DNA from: an uncultured Roseburia sp.
Lineage (GTDB): Bacteria; Bacillota; Clostridia; Lachnospirales; Lachnospiraceae
Direction: 5' to 3'
Assembly (NCBI GenBank): GCA_910587865.1
Contig: CAJUNX010000011.1
Coordinates: forward strand, 1-64,000
Length of the DNA stretch: 64,000 nucleotides
This document shows, in pieces, positions 18,060 to 26,247 of the stretch. The number at the start of each line of letters is the position of its first letter. Position 1 is the first letter of the stretch. A model generated the notes under the pieces. That model was not told the origin of the DNA and searched no databases. It saw nothing but the letters and a program-made list of their open reading frames with translations. The position numbers and the translations under genes are program-made.

Positions 18060-18443
18060 CTATTTCCAGCCCGCTATCACCTCATCATAGAGCTGCAGCA
18101 AAAATTCCCGCAGCAGTTTTCTCCCGGTCTCCCAGTAGCGCTCCGTGATCTCATCGCCGTCCGGCTGGGATTGCGTCACATCCATCACCGCGTCTAAGAT
18201 CTCCGGATTCAGGTCATCCATCGCCTCCTGCACGACGGCCTCAAAATCACAGTAACTCGCACCGGTCAGATAAAGGATAAAATTCTCCCGGTTCAGATTG
18301 ACCGCCTCATAACCGTCGGCAAACAGATCGTTTCCAATCGATGCGATCTCCTCAAACTCCCTCCGCACCGTCTCATATTCCACCGGACAGTAGCTCTCCG
18401 TGAAAAATTTATCAAAGACCTCTTTCCTTATTTTCTCTCCCAT
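18060..18443 (-). CDS. hypothetical acidic protein
   Basis: 127 residues from the ATG at 18443 (a GTG two codons earlier is possible). It is cytosolic, mostly helical by composition and rich in Asp/Glu, with no signal peptide or membrane segment. I do not recognise a family. Codon use matches its neighbours and it lies about 100 bases upstream of the DUF6472-like gene in the same direction, so it is probably a real gene. Confidence 0.6.
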   Translation of the reverse strand: MGEKIRKEVFDKFFTESYCPVEYETVRREFEEIASIGNDLFADGYEAVNLNRENFILYLTGASYCDFEAVVQEAMDDLNPEILDAVMDVTQSQPDGDEITERYWETGRKLLREFLLQLYDEVIAGWK

Positions 18444-18512
18444 TTTCACTCTTTTCTGCGACGCAGAATCCGATTCCGGCCGCGGCTCCTCTCAGTCAAA
18501 ATTAAATCTGTA

Positions 18513-18541
18513 TTGCATTTTCTTTTCCCGCGTGGTATATT
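18513..18541 (+). promoter_or_regulatory. sigma-A-type promoter of the DUF4250 gene
   Basis: TTGCAT (18513-18518) and TATATT (18536-18541) with a 17-base spacer, about 95 bases before the start codon. Confidence 0.7.
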
Positions 18542-18636
18542 ATCTTCACATGCAGGCAATCATGTTTTATAACTAACAACACACGGCAGCGGCAGGAATC
18601 AGATACAATCGGCTGCCGGCAGGAAAGGAGATTGTT

Positions 18637-18825
18637 ATGTCCACACTTTCACAACCGCCAAAAGACCCTGTCATGCTTCTCAGCTTCGTCAACACGCAGC
18701 TGCGCGATTATTACGATTCGTTCAACGAACTGGCCGATGCCCTGGCGATCGACCGGAGGCATACAGCAGAACAGCTGCGCTCCATCGGGTACGAATACGA
18801 TCCCGCGACAAACCAGTTTGTCTGA
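18637..18825 (+). CDS. DUF4250 domain protein
   Basis: 62-residue protein with the DUF4250 pattern: DPVMLLSFVNTQLRDYY at the N terminus, a helical middle resembling a small helix-turn-helix (LADALAIDRRHTAEQL) and a C-terminal GYEYDP..NQFV. An aaaggag site precedes the ATG. Function unknown; families like this are common as single genes in Clostridia. It stands alone on the plus strand between two minus-strand groups. Confidence 0.8.
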   Translation: MSTLSQPPKDPVMLLSFVNTQLRDYYDSFNELADALAIDRRHTAEQLRSIGYEYDPATNQFV

Positions 18826-18855
18826 CATCTGAACATAATCCGGCCGCCGGCGTCA

Positions 18856-19434
18856 CTACGTCCGCGGCGGATTCTCATTCAGACTGGCTCTCACGCGTTT
18901 CCAGTCCGGATAAAACTTTGTCATATATCCCCAGAACACTTGATTGTGGCTGGGTTCCAGCAGATGCGCAAGCTCATGCACCACGACATACTCAAGGCAT
19001 TCCGGCGGCCGCTCCAGAAGAGCCAGATTGATATTGATGTGATGCGTGTTCACGTTGCAGGACCCCCATCTGGTCTTCATCTGCCGGATGGTAATCCCTG
19101 TCACATGAACCCCCATCATCGGTTCCCATTTCACCACAAGCGCATCCACCCTCTGTTTTAAGAGACGCTTCTGCTGCTGTATCCTGGCAGGATCCGGCCT
19201 GTGTGATGTATTCTGCCCGCTTTTCTCCCCGCCGTACATGTTCTGATATTTCCGGATCCAGTCTGTCCTGGCCGCCGCAAACGCGGCGATCTCCTCACGG
19301 TTCATGTGATGCGGCGCGGAAATCTGTACCGATCCGTCTTCCTTTTTTACTTTCAGATACACATTCTTCATCCGCTTTTTTGTGACGGTAATCGTCACGC
19401 CGTCAACGCAGATCTGATAGGTTATCTCTTTCAC
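18856..19434 (-). CDS. YgjP-like (M48-type) metallopeptidase
   Basis: 192 residues with an N-terminal beta-rich part and the zinc site VVHELAHLLEPSH (HELAH about 153-157, third ligand His about 163), preceded by the TRWGSC block that defines the YgjP/UPF0117 group. Members are SprT-like soluble proteases; substrates are not established. Its ATG overlaps the stop of the upstream WYL regulator by 4 bases (ATGA), so both are translated from one mRNA. Confidence 0.88.
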   Translation of the reverse strand: MKEITYQICVDGVTITVTKKRMKNVYLKVKKEDGSVQISAPHHMNREEIAAFAAARTDWIRKYQNMYGGEKSGQNTSHRPDPARIQQQKRLLKQRVDALVVKWEPMMGVHVTGITIRQMKTRWGSCNVNTHHININLALLERPPECLEYVVVHELAHLLEPSHNQVFWGYMTKFYPDWKRVRASLNENPPRT

Positions 19435-20435
19435 GCTTCCCGTCCGCCTCCGCCATACTGTTTTAAGATTTCAAGCAGATATTCCCGATACGCTGCAGCC
19501 ACCCGGGCAGGCGCTTCGATTTTTACCGCAGCGCCGAGCCCTGCCACCCACCCGAAAAACTGCCGGCTCACCGCAACCTTTACGCGCGCCCTGATATGTC
19601 CGTCATCCTGTTCGCGCAGCGCCACATCTCTGCCAAAGCGGTCAATCATAACCCCGGTCAGACCGCTGTCGCTAACCAGCGTCACGGTCTCTTCCTCGCC
19701 GGCAAACATCCCGAATGTCTTTCCCGCATAACCCGCGATGTCAAGATCTTCAAACCTGGACTTCCCCTCTCGCGCCTCATTCATTAAACCGATCTTTAAC
19801 ATTTTATCCACGCGGTAATGCCGGATATCGCTGCTTCTGTCATCAAATGCGACCAGGTAATAATTCTCATTATCCCACAACAGCGCCCACGGACTCACTT
19901 CATACCAGCTCCCGTCCCGGCGCAGCCGCATCTCTTTTTCCGCGCTCCACTCAAAGTACTGAAACCTTATCTTCGCGTTCTGTGCAATCGCATTATAGAT
20001 TAAATCTACATTATAATATATATTCTCATTTGCTGCTTTGTTGCGATCTGTCACCACCACCTGACGGTGCAGCTGTCTGGCCTGCTCTTTGCTGCACAGG
20101 CTCTCCAGCTTCCGGATCAGATCGCCGGATTTTCTGGCCGTGATAAAGCGGGATGCCTGAACCGCATCCACAAGGAGCTTTAACTCCGCGAGCTCGAACT
20201 GACGGCTGGCCAGATAGTATCCGCCTGGTCTCTCTCTGACCCGGATGATATCAAGTCCGAACTCCATCAGCTGATCGATATCCGTGTAAATGCTCTTGCG
20301 CTCTGCATGGATACCGCACTGCTCCAGGTATCCGATGATGTCCTGTGTCGTGACCATATGATCCTCGTCCGTCCGCTCCATCAGATACTGCATAATATAA
20401 AGAAGCTTTAATTTCTGCTTCTCGGTTTTTGCCAT
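19431..20435 (-). CDS. WYL-domain transcriptional regulator (YafY type)
   Basis: 334 residues from the ATG at 20435 (MAKTEKQKL), chosen because an aaaggag site is upstream and the domain starts there; the frame extends further without a site. The N-terminal winged HTH (about 1-75, including TQDIIGYLEQCGI and a DID..ME.G block) is followed by a WYL domain (RFQYFEWS...WYEVSPWALLWDNENYYLVAFDD) and a C-terminal WCX region. WYL proteins sense nucleic acids or small ligands and often control DNA-damage or defence genes. Here it is coupled to a metallopeptidase. The target is unknown. Confidence 0.88.
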   Translation of the reverse strand: MAKTEKQKLKLLYIMQYLMERTDEDHMVTTQDIIGYLEQCGIHAERKSIYTDIDQLMEFGLDIIRVRERPGGYYLASRQFELAELKLLVDAVQASRFITARKSGDLIRKLESLCSKEQARQLHRQVVVTDRNKAANENIYYNVDLIYNAIAQNAKIRFQYFEWSAEKEMRLRRDGSWYEVSPWALLWDNENYYLVAFDDRSSDIRHYRVDKMLKIGLMNEAREGKSRFEDLDIAGYAGKTFGMFAGEEETVTLVSDSGLTGVMIDRFGRDVALREQDDGHIRARVKVAVSRQFFGWVAGLGAAVKIEAPARVAAAYREYLLEILKQYGGGGREA

Positions 20436-20529
20436 GAACACGTCACTCCTTTCTCCCCTGTCCCGTCTTTTTCCAGTATACCACACTCTCTCCCGGATCA
20501 CCATAGCTTCTATTTTTTTCATCTTTCTC

Positions 20530-20557
20530 TTGCGCAAAATGATTTTCATGATATAAT
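20530..20557 (+). promoter_or_regulatory. promoter of the glp operon
   Basis: TTGCGC (20530-20535) and TATAAT (20552-20557), 16 bases apart, directly upstream of the attenuator at 20596-20643. Confidence 0.65.
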
Positions 20558-20595
20558 TAGAATATAGCAGAACAAATTCATTACCGTGAGACGCG

Positions 20596-20643
20596 AGCAA
20601 GGTAATAAAGCGATGTTTATCGTTTTATTTTCCTTGCTTTTTT
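20596..20643 (+). promoter_or_regulatory. GlpP-type terminator/antiterminator leader of the glp operon
   Basis: About 40 bases after the predicted start point, arms agcaaggtaataaagcgat and atcgttttattttccttgct (a few mismatches) form a long stem followed by TTTTTT. This is an intrinsic terminator located inside the leader, about 150 bases before the first gene. In Bacillus, GlpP bound to glycerol-3-phosphate lets polymerase pass such a terminator in front of glpD and glpFK. glpP is the last gene of this operon (24254), so I infer that the leader is its target. Confidence 0.7.
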
Positions 20644-20795
20644 ATCGTCAGGAGGAGAACGTCTGAACGCTCGCACGGATGTGCCGGTTGTTCAGCGGCG
20701 GGTTTGTGCCGGAGCCGCAAACCCGGACCCGCAGAGACGGATTTGTGATCCGACCCGCGGCCTTCACCAAAAAACGCTTCGGTATGGAGGAAAAT

Positions 20796-22262
20796 ATGAT
20801 GTATGATGTAGCAATTATCGGCGCCGGCGTGACCGGCTGCGCGATCGCGCGGGAATTGTCAAAATATCAGGCCAGAATCTGTGTCATCGAATGCGGGGAG
20901 GATGTCTGCAGCGGAACCTCCAAAGCAAACAGCGCGATCATTCATGCCGGCTTTGATGCGGCCCCAGGCAGTCTGAAGGCAAAGCTGAATGTGCGCGGGA
21001 ACGCGATGATGGATGCGCTTTCAGAGGAGCTTGACATTCCGTTTCTGCGAAACGGGTCTCTCGTGGTCTGTACAAAAGATCAGGATCGGAAGGAGCTGGA
21101 GCTTCTTTTGGAAAAGGGGATCAAAAATCATGTCCCGGGCCTTGCCATCGTGGAACGCGACGAGCTGCTTCGGATGGAACCGAATATCAGCGATAACGTC
21201 ACCTGCGCGCTTTATGCGCCGACCGGCGGTATCGTCTGTCCCTTTCATATGACCATGGCTTTTGCGGAAAATGCATTTACCAACGGTGCAGCTTTTCATC
21301 TGAATACCCGTGTGGACACCGTGACTGCCTGGGAAGGCGGCTATCGGTTAGAGGCGGTTCACACCGACACCGGAGAATCGGAAACCTTTACGGCGCGGGC
21401 GCTCATCAATGCCGCAGGCGTTAACGCCGATACGATCAATAATATGGTGAGCAGCCACAAGCTTCATATTACTGCAAGAAAAGGAGAATACTGTCTGTTA
21501 GACAAGAGCGCCGGCCGCCACGTGTCGCACACCATTTTCCAGCTGCCCTCCAGAATGGGAAAGGGCGTCCTCGTGACACCGACCATTCACGGAAACCTTT
21601 TAGTCGGACCTACAGCTGTCGATGTCGATGACCGGGAGGCGGTCAATACCACGCAGGAGGGGCTTGACCGGCTGAGTGCAACCTCCGCCTTAAGCGTAAA
21701 AAATATCCCGATGCGCCAGGTCATCACCTCCTTTGCCGGACTCCGCGCGCATGAGGATTCGGATGATTTTATCATCGGCGAATGCGAGGATGCGAAAGGC
21801 TTTTTCAACGCGGCAGGCATCGAATCGCCGGGGCTCTCCTCGGCGCCGGCAATCGGAGAAATGGCTGCCTCCCTCGCTGCAGACTATCTCTCCCTGAAGA
21901 AAAAAACCGAGTTTATCGCAGAGCGGAAAGGTATTTTAGACCCGGATACCCTCTCAATGGAAGAGCGCAACCGGCTGATCCGGGAACACCCGGAATACGG
22001 CACCATCGTCTGCCGCTGTGAAATGATTACGGAGGGGGAGATCATTGATGCAATCCGCCGCCCGCTCGGCGCCCGTTCACTCGACGCCGTCAAACGCCGG
22101 ACACGCGCGGGCATGGGACGCTGCCAGGCAGGCTTCTGTACCCCCCGCACCATGGAAATCCTGGAGCGTGAAGTGCCCATGAGCATGTTCGATATCACCA
22201 AGGGCGGCGTCGGGGGCGAAATCATTACCGGCACAAACAAGCATCCCGGCAACTCCAGATAA
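20796..22262 (+). CDS. FAD-dependent glycerol-3-phosphate dehydrogenase, GlpA-like
   Basis: 488 residues from the ATG at 20796, with ggagga just upstream; the extended frame has no site. It has an N-terminal Rossmann FAD site (IIGAGVTGCAIARE), a DAO fold with SGTSKANSAIIHAGFD and a GL.SAPAIGE block near residue 360. A C-terminal BFD-like [2Fe-2S] domain has Cys in CRCEM and GRCQAGFC. Likely oxidises sn-glycerol-3-phosphate to dihydroxyacetone phosphate with the next two genes as electron-transfer partners, as in GlpABC. The DAO fold also occurs in other 2-hydroxyacid oxidases, but glpP in the operon favours glycerol-3-phosphate. Confidence 0.85.
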   Translation: MMYDVAIIGAGVTGCAIARELSKYQARICVIECGEDVCSGTSKANSAIIHAGFDAAPGSLKAKLNVRGNAMMDALSEELDIPFLRNGSLVVCTKDQDRKELELLLEKGIKNHVPGLAIVERDELLRMEPNISDNVTCALYAPTGGIVCPFHMTMAFAENAFTNGAAFHLNTRVDTVTAWEGGYRLEAVHTDTGESETFTARALINAAGVNADTINNMVSSHKLHITARKGEYCLLDKSAGRHVSHTIFQLPSRMGKGVLVTPTIHGNLLVGPTAVDVDDREAVNTTQEGLDRLSATSALSVKNIPMRQVITSFAGLRAHEDSDDFIIGECEDAKGFFNAAGIESPGLSSAPAIGEMAASLAADYLSLKKKTEFIAERKGILDPDTLSMEERNRLIREHPEYGTIVCRCEMITEGEIIDAIRRPLGARSLDAVKRRTRAGMGRCQAGFCTPRTMEILEREVPMSMFDITKGGVGGEIITGTNKHPGNSR

Positions 22263-22320
22263 TCCCATATCTGACGGCTGCATCAACGGCCGCCACATGA
22301 ACAGCAGGAAGGAAGATCGC

Positions 22321-23625
22321 ATGAAAAATTATGATTTAGTCATTATCGGAGGCGGCCCGGCGGGTCTTGCGGCGGCCGTTTCCGCGAGAGACCACGGTAT
22401 AGAAAGCATTCTGATCTTAGAGCGGGACAGAGAGCTCGGCGGCATTTTAAATCAGTGCATTCACAATGGCTTCGGGCTTCACACCTTTAAGGAGGAGCTG
22501 ACCGGCCCGGAATACGCCGATCGTTTTATCCGCCAGGTAAAAGACAGGGCCATCGAATATAAGCTTCATACCATGGTGATGGACATTGCCCGCACGGACG
22601 GCTCCGCGGACAAACGCGTGACCGCCATGAACCGCACGGACGGCATGTTCGAGATTCGGGCGAAAGCTGTGATCCTGGCCATGGGCTGCCGGGAGCGCGC
22701 ACGCGGCGCCCTGAATATTCCCGGCTACCGGCCGGCAGGGATCTATTCCGCCGGAACGGCACAGCGCCTTGTCAACATGGAGGGCTATCTGCCGGGCCGT
22801 GAGGTCGTCATCTTAGGCTCCGGCGACATCGGACTGATCATGGCCAGGCGGATGACATTAGAAGGCGCCAGGGTAAAAGTCGTCGCCGAGCTGATGCCGT
22901 ATTCCGGCGGCCTGAAGCGTAATATCGTACAGTGTCTCAATGATTTTGACATTCCCTTAAAACTGAGCCATACCGTCATTGACATTGAAGGGAAAAAACG
23001 TGTGGAAGCCGTAACCATCGCCGAAGTCGGCCCTGACCGCAGACCTGTACCCGGCACGGAGGAGCGCTATACCTGTGATACGCTGCTGCTCTCCTGCGGA
23101 CTGATCCCGGAAAATGAGCTGAGTCAGAACGCCGGTGTTGTCTTAAACCCGGTCACCTCCGGTCCCGTGGTAAATGACGGTTTCGAGACAAATGCAGAGG
23201 GCGTGTTTGCCTGCGGCAATGTGCTGCATGTCCACGATCTGGTCGATTATGTCTCCGAGGAAGCCGCCTCCGCCGGAAAGAGCGCTGCCCTTTATCTCCA
23301 GAAAGGCGCGGCAGGAGACACGAAAACCATCGAGATCAGTCCGCAGAACGGCGTACGCTACACGGTCCCCTGTTTTATCCGGCCGAATCAGATGGAAGAG
23401 AACCTGACCGTCCGTTTTCGTGTGGGCGCCGTTTACCGGAACAGTTCGATTGCCACCTATTTCGGCGATCAGCTGATCAGCCGGAGAAAACGCCCTGTCA
23501 TGGCGCCCGGTGAGATGGAACAGGTGACGTTAACCCGCTCAAAGCTAAACGAATTTCCGGATTTGGAAAGAATAACGATACGGATCGAGGAGAATGAAGA
23601 GAGAAAGGCAGGGAAAACAGAATGA
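22321..23625 (+). CDS. NAD(P)/FAD-dependent oxidoreductase, partner of GlpA-like protein
   Basis: 434 residues with two dinucleotide-binding motifs: FAD site VIIGGGPAGLAAA at the N terminus and NAD site VVILGSGDIGLIMARR (about 160-175), plus GVFACGNVLHVHDL, the C-terminal FAD-binding signature. It belongs to the pyridine nucleotide-disulphide reductase-like group found beside GlpA-like and DUF1667 proteins in Clostridia. Probably passes electrons from the flavin/Fe-S dehydrogenase to NAD or another carrier. A ggaagg site precedes the ATG, and the gene overlaps the next by 4 bases. Confidence 0.85.
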   Translation: MKNYDLVIIGGGPAGLAAAVSARDHGIESILILERDRELGGILNQCIHNGFGLHTFKEELTGPEYADRFIRQVKDRAIEYKLHTMVMDIARTDGSADKRVTAMNRTDGMFEIRAKAVILAMGCRERARGALNIPGYRPAGIYSAGTAQRLVNMEGYLPGREVVILGSGDIGLIMARRMTLEGARVKVVAELMPYSGGLKRNIVQCLNDFDIPLKLSHTVIDIEGKKRVEAVTIAEVGPDRRPVPGTEERYTCDTLLLSCGLIPENELSQNAGVVLNPVTSGPVVNDGFETNAEGVFACGNVLHVHDLVDYVSEEAASAGKSAALYLQKGAAGDTKTIEISPQNGVRYTVPCFIRPNQMEENLTVRFRVGAVYRNSSIATYFGDQLISRRKRPVMAPGEMEQVTLTRSKLNEFPDLERITIRIEENEERKAGKTE

Positions 23626-24017
23626 AAAAAGAACTGACCTGTATCGGCTGCCCCTTAGGATGTACTGTCATCGTCACGCTGGACGGTGATACGATTTCCG
23701 GCGTCACCGGCAATACCTGCCCGAAAGGCGATGCCTATGCGAGAAAGGAAGTCACAAACCCGACCCGCATCGTCACCTCCACCGTCCGTGTGAGCGGCGG
23801 CGCCGCGCCAATGATCAACGTCAAAACGGCATCCGATATTCCGAAAGGAAAGATATTCGACTGCATCGACGCGATCCGGGATCTTGTCGTCCCTGCTCCT
23901 GTCTCAATCGGGGATGTCCTGCTCGCCGACGCAGCCGGAACCGGTGTAGCGATCGTCGCGGCCGGAAATGTGGCGGCACAGCCCGATTCCCCGCAGAATA
24001 CCGCCTCCGGAGCCTGA
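23622..24017 (+). CDS. DUF1667 protein, glp operon third component
   Basis: 131 residues. The N-terminal CIGCPLGC motif and NTCPKG at about residue 30 give four Cys that look like a metal or Fe-S site; the remainder resembles the DUF1667 domain. It overlaps the upstream oxidoreductase by ATGA, so translation is coupled. This three-gene set recurs in anaerobic Firmicutes and is thought to work as one glycerol-3-phosphate oxidising complex; the exact role of DUF1667 is not established. Confidence 0.85.
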   Translation: MKKELTCIGCPLGCTVIVTLDGDTISGVTGNTCPKGDAYARKEVTNPTRIVTSTVRVSGGAAPMINVKTASDIPKGKIFDCIDAIRDLVVPAPVSIGDVLLADAAGTGVAIVAAGNVAAQPDSPQNTASGA

Positions 24018-24076
24018 TGCCCCACGACGGATCCATCCCTGCAGACACCGATGTAAGCAGCCATGTTCTGCAAAAA

Positions 24077-24222
24077 GTTCTGCCATGCTCTGCGAAATGT
24101 GCGAATCATAAACGCATGACCGGGCACATCCTGCAGGGCATAAGCGAAGCGTCCATACAGAAACCGCGCATCTGCCTGCCGCACTTGCGCCAAAAGCGCT
24201 GTTTTACGAACGGCGCGGGCTG
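24077..24222 (+). repeat. dispersed intergenic repeat, copy A
   Basis: The sequence from gttctgccatgct to gcgcgggctg resembles 27559-27710. Shared blocks are gccatgct..gc.aaatgtgcgaa (start), gcatga..g..gcacat.ctgc (middle) and a gcg.tttt.(c/t)gaa.ggcgcgggctg end. The middle third differs. It lies in the glp operon between the DUF1667 gene and glpP, with the gcgcgggctg end next to glpP. Confidence 0.7.
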
Positions 24223-24253
24223 ATTGGATATAAATTTTATTATGGAGAGTGTT

Positions 24254-24820
24254 ATGAAAAAAGAATTCAGGGAAGCCCTGGAAGATTCACCGATTATTGC
24301 CGCCATCAAAGACGATGACGGCCTGCAGAAATGTTTAAACTCCGAGAGCCGCGTTGTATTTATTCTGTACGGAGACATCTGTAGTATTGCGGGTATCGTA
24401 AAAACCGTGAAGTCCTTTGACAAAATCGCCATGGTACACATTGATCTGATCAACGGATTAAGTTCAAAGGAAATCGCTGTGGATTTTCTGAAACAATACA
24501 CCAGCGCGGACGGCATCATCACGACACGTCCGAATCTGATCCGGCGCGCCAGGGAGCTTAATCTGTATACCATCCTGCGCTTTTTTGTGATCGACTCGAT
24601 GGCATATGAAAATATCGAACGGCAGACAAAAACCGCACGCCCCGATTTTATCGAGGTTCTGCCCGCCCTGATGCCAAAGATCGTCTCAAAGATCTGCGCG
24701 ATCTCGCAGACCCCGGTGATCGCCGGAGGGCTGGTCTCGGATAAAGAGGATGTGATGGCGCTGCTGCAGGCGGGTGTCACGAGCGTGTCGTCCACCAATG
24801 AGAAGACGTGGGGGTTTTAG
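24254..24820 (+). CDS. glpP: glycerol-3-phosphate responsive antiterminator
   Basis: 188 residues from the ATG at 24254 with ggaga upstream. TIM-barrel-like protein of the GlpP family: SPIIAAIKDD near the N terminus, VFILYGDICSI, MVHIDLINGLSSK (about 75-87), DGIITTRPNLI and the C-terminal IAGGLVSDKEDV, which resembles a phosphate-binding loop. GlpP binds glycerol-3-phosphate and prevents termination in glp leaders. The nearby attenuator at 20596-20643 is its probable target, so the operon would stimulate its own regulator. No glpK or glpF gene is in the window. Confidence 0.92.
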   Translation: MKKEFREALEDSPIIAAIKDDDGLQKCLNSESRVVFILYGDICSIAGIVKTVKSFDKIAMVHIDLINGLSSKEIAVDFLKQYTSADGIITTRPNLIRRARELNLYTILRFFVIDSMAYENIERQTKTARPDFIEVLPALMPKIVSKICAISQTPVIAGGLVSDKEDVMALLQAGVTSVSSTNEKTWGF

Positions 24821-24869
24821 ATCACAGACACGACAGAACGTGAGAAATCCGTTTTTTAATCGTGACGGG

Positions 24870-24945
24870 ATGCCGCCATATGCGACAGGGTAAACGCCGC
24901 GGAGACGCTAAGGATGGAAGGCGTATATTACGTGTATATTGCGAC
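24870..24945 (+). ncRNA. candidate structured RNA upstream of a terminator
   Basis: atatgcg (about 24879) can pair with cgtatat (about 24922) across a segment reading acagggtaaac..cgcgg..gacgctaagg. That core faintly resembles the 5' half of the c-di-GMP-I (GEMM) aptamer (CAGGG.AAAC then GACGC.AAG), but I cannot find the expected 3' half with a tetraloop receptor. An intrinsic terminator follows at 24976-25008 and a small ORF at 25022. Treat it as a leader RNA of unknown class. Confidence 0.3.
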
Positions 24946-24975
24946 CAGAAATATACCAGAACCCAGCATGAAAAA

Positions 24976-25008
24976 ACCCCGGAAATTGGCCATTTCCGGG
25001 GTTCTTTC
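24976..25008 (+). terminator. intrinsic terminator before the 27-codon ORF
   Basis: Perfect 11-bp arms accccggaaat/atttccggggt with a 5-base loop, followed by TCTTTC on the plus strand and AAAAAA on the other side, which serves as a T-tract on the minus strand. It can end glpP-side transcription or act as an attenuator for 25022-25105. Confidence 0.75.
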
Positions 25009-25021
25009 GAGGAGTTTAGTT

Positions 25022-25105
25022 ATGAAAATGTTAATCTATATAAAGGAAAGTTTATCGAAAGACCTTATGGGAGACGGCCTTTATTCCATATCCCGGGCTT
25101 GCTGA
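25022..25105 (+). CDS. possible 27-residue peptide
   Basis: A short frame with a good ribosome binding site (gaggag, 7 bases before ATG) starts 14 bases after the terminator stem. The product begins MKMLIYIKES and ends SISRAC with a terminal Cys. It has no recognisable family. The rest of the roughly 410-base gap between glpP and murI holds only the structured segment and the terminator. It could be a leader peptide, a signalling peptide or chance. Confidence 0.35.
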   Translation: MKMLIYIKESLSKDLMGDGLYSISRAC

Positions 25106-25233
25106 CCTTTTGGTGAGAGTTCATCAGCTCCTTTCGATGGTATTAGTATAAAAAACAAATGTGTCAGAAGTATGTCAATTTTCGAAAAGCTTTCTAAAAA
25201 ATAAAATTATTCTTTTTAGATTTCTTTAATATT

Positions 25234-26040
25234 TTATAATGCCTCCAAAAGAGTCCTCGCCAGCCGGGCCATTTCCCCGGATCCCTGGCTGTTATACAGC
25301 CGGATCTCCCCTTTTTGCAGGGAGGGATTGAGCAGTCCGCATTCCCGCAGCCTTCTCTTTGTCTCGCGTGCAGTTCCCGCTCCTCCGTCAAAAATCCGAA
25401 CCCGCTCTCCCAGTATTTTCTGTATCGCAGGCTTCACAAACGGATAATGCGTACATCCAAGCACGGCACAATCCACCGGATGTTCCCGGTATTCCGCAAA
25501 CAGCTCCGTCAGAAACCGCTCCAGCTTTGGACCGCAGAGAATGCCGTCCTCCACGAACTCAACCAGCCCGGGACACGGCAGCGGCAGTATCTCTGCCTGC
25601 TCTTTAAACCTGCACAGAAGATGACAGAACTTTTCCTCCCGCAGCGTCATCGGCGTCGCCAGCACAAGCACACGCGCATGACCGGCCGAGAGGACAGCGG
25701 GCTTTAGCGCCGGCTCTATCCCGATGACGGGCATGTCCGCGTACCGCTCGCGCAGAAGGGTAACCGCCGCGCTGGTCGCCGTATTACATGCGACAACGAG
25801 CGCCTTCACCCCCAGCCTGACCAGGTACTCCGCATCCGCAAACGTCAGCCTGCGCACCTCCTCCAACGTTTTCGTCCCATAGGGAGCATGCGCCGAGTCC
25901 CCGTAAAAGATATAGTTTTCGTTTGGCATCAGCGCCGTAAGCTCCCGCAGAACACTGATTCCGCCGACCCCGGAATCAAACACGCCGATCGGAAGGCGCT
26001 GCCTTTGCACTTCTTCGTCCGTCTTTTGAGATTCTGACAT
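25234..26040 (-). CDS. murI: glutamate racemase
   Basis: Interconverts L- and D-glutamate for peptidoglycan. 268 residues from the ATG at 26040, where ggaggag precedes; the longer frame has none. Motifs: IGVFDSGVGG with the catalytic Asp, YGDSAHAPYG, the first catalytic Cys in VACNTATSA and the second in AVLGCTHYP. Normal length. Monocistronic by context: a weak A/T-rich hairpin (about 25182-25212) lies beyond its stop. Confidence 0.96.
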   Translation of the reverse strand: MSESQKTDEEVQRQRLPIGVFDSGVGGISVLRELTALMPNENYIFYGDSAHAPYGTKTLEEVRRLTFADAEYLVRLGVKALVVACNTATSAAVTLLRERYADMPVIGIEPALKPAVLSAGHARVLVLATPMTLREEKFCHLLCRFKEQAEILPLPCPGLVEFVEDGILCGPKLERFLTELFAEYREHPVDCAVLGCTHYPFVKPAIQKILGERVRIFDGGAGTARETKRRLRECGLLNPSLQKGEIRLYNSQGSGEMARLARTLLEAL

Positions 26041-26119
26041 TTCCCTCTCCTCCGTTCGTTCTTTTTCCTCATCGGAAGCCCTCCGATACAAAATCCATTT
26101 TTATGCCGTAAGAAAACAG

Positions 26120-26147
26120 TTGCATCCGATCGCATTCATGTTATAAT
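26120..26147 (+). promoter_or_regulatory. promoter of the zinc-ribbon/HTH gene
   Basis: TTGCAT (26120-26125) and TATAAT (26142-26147) with a 16-base spacer, about 100 bases before the start at 26248. Confidence 0.7.
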
Positions 26148-26247
26148 AAAAATAGTGCGTTATCGTTTTTTTCATCAAAACAAAACGTAGTACGATTGTG
26201 ACAGGACAGATCGCATTTTAACCGTATAGATCAGGAGGAATTCATCC

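Noticed and set aside
24870..24945. confident c-di-GMP riboswitch call
   Set aside because: Only the 5' half resembles GEMM; the 3' half is not found, so I list it only as a structured candidate.
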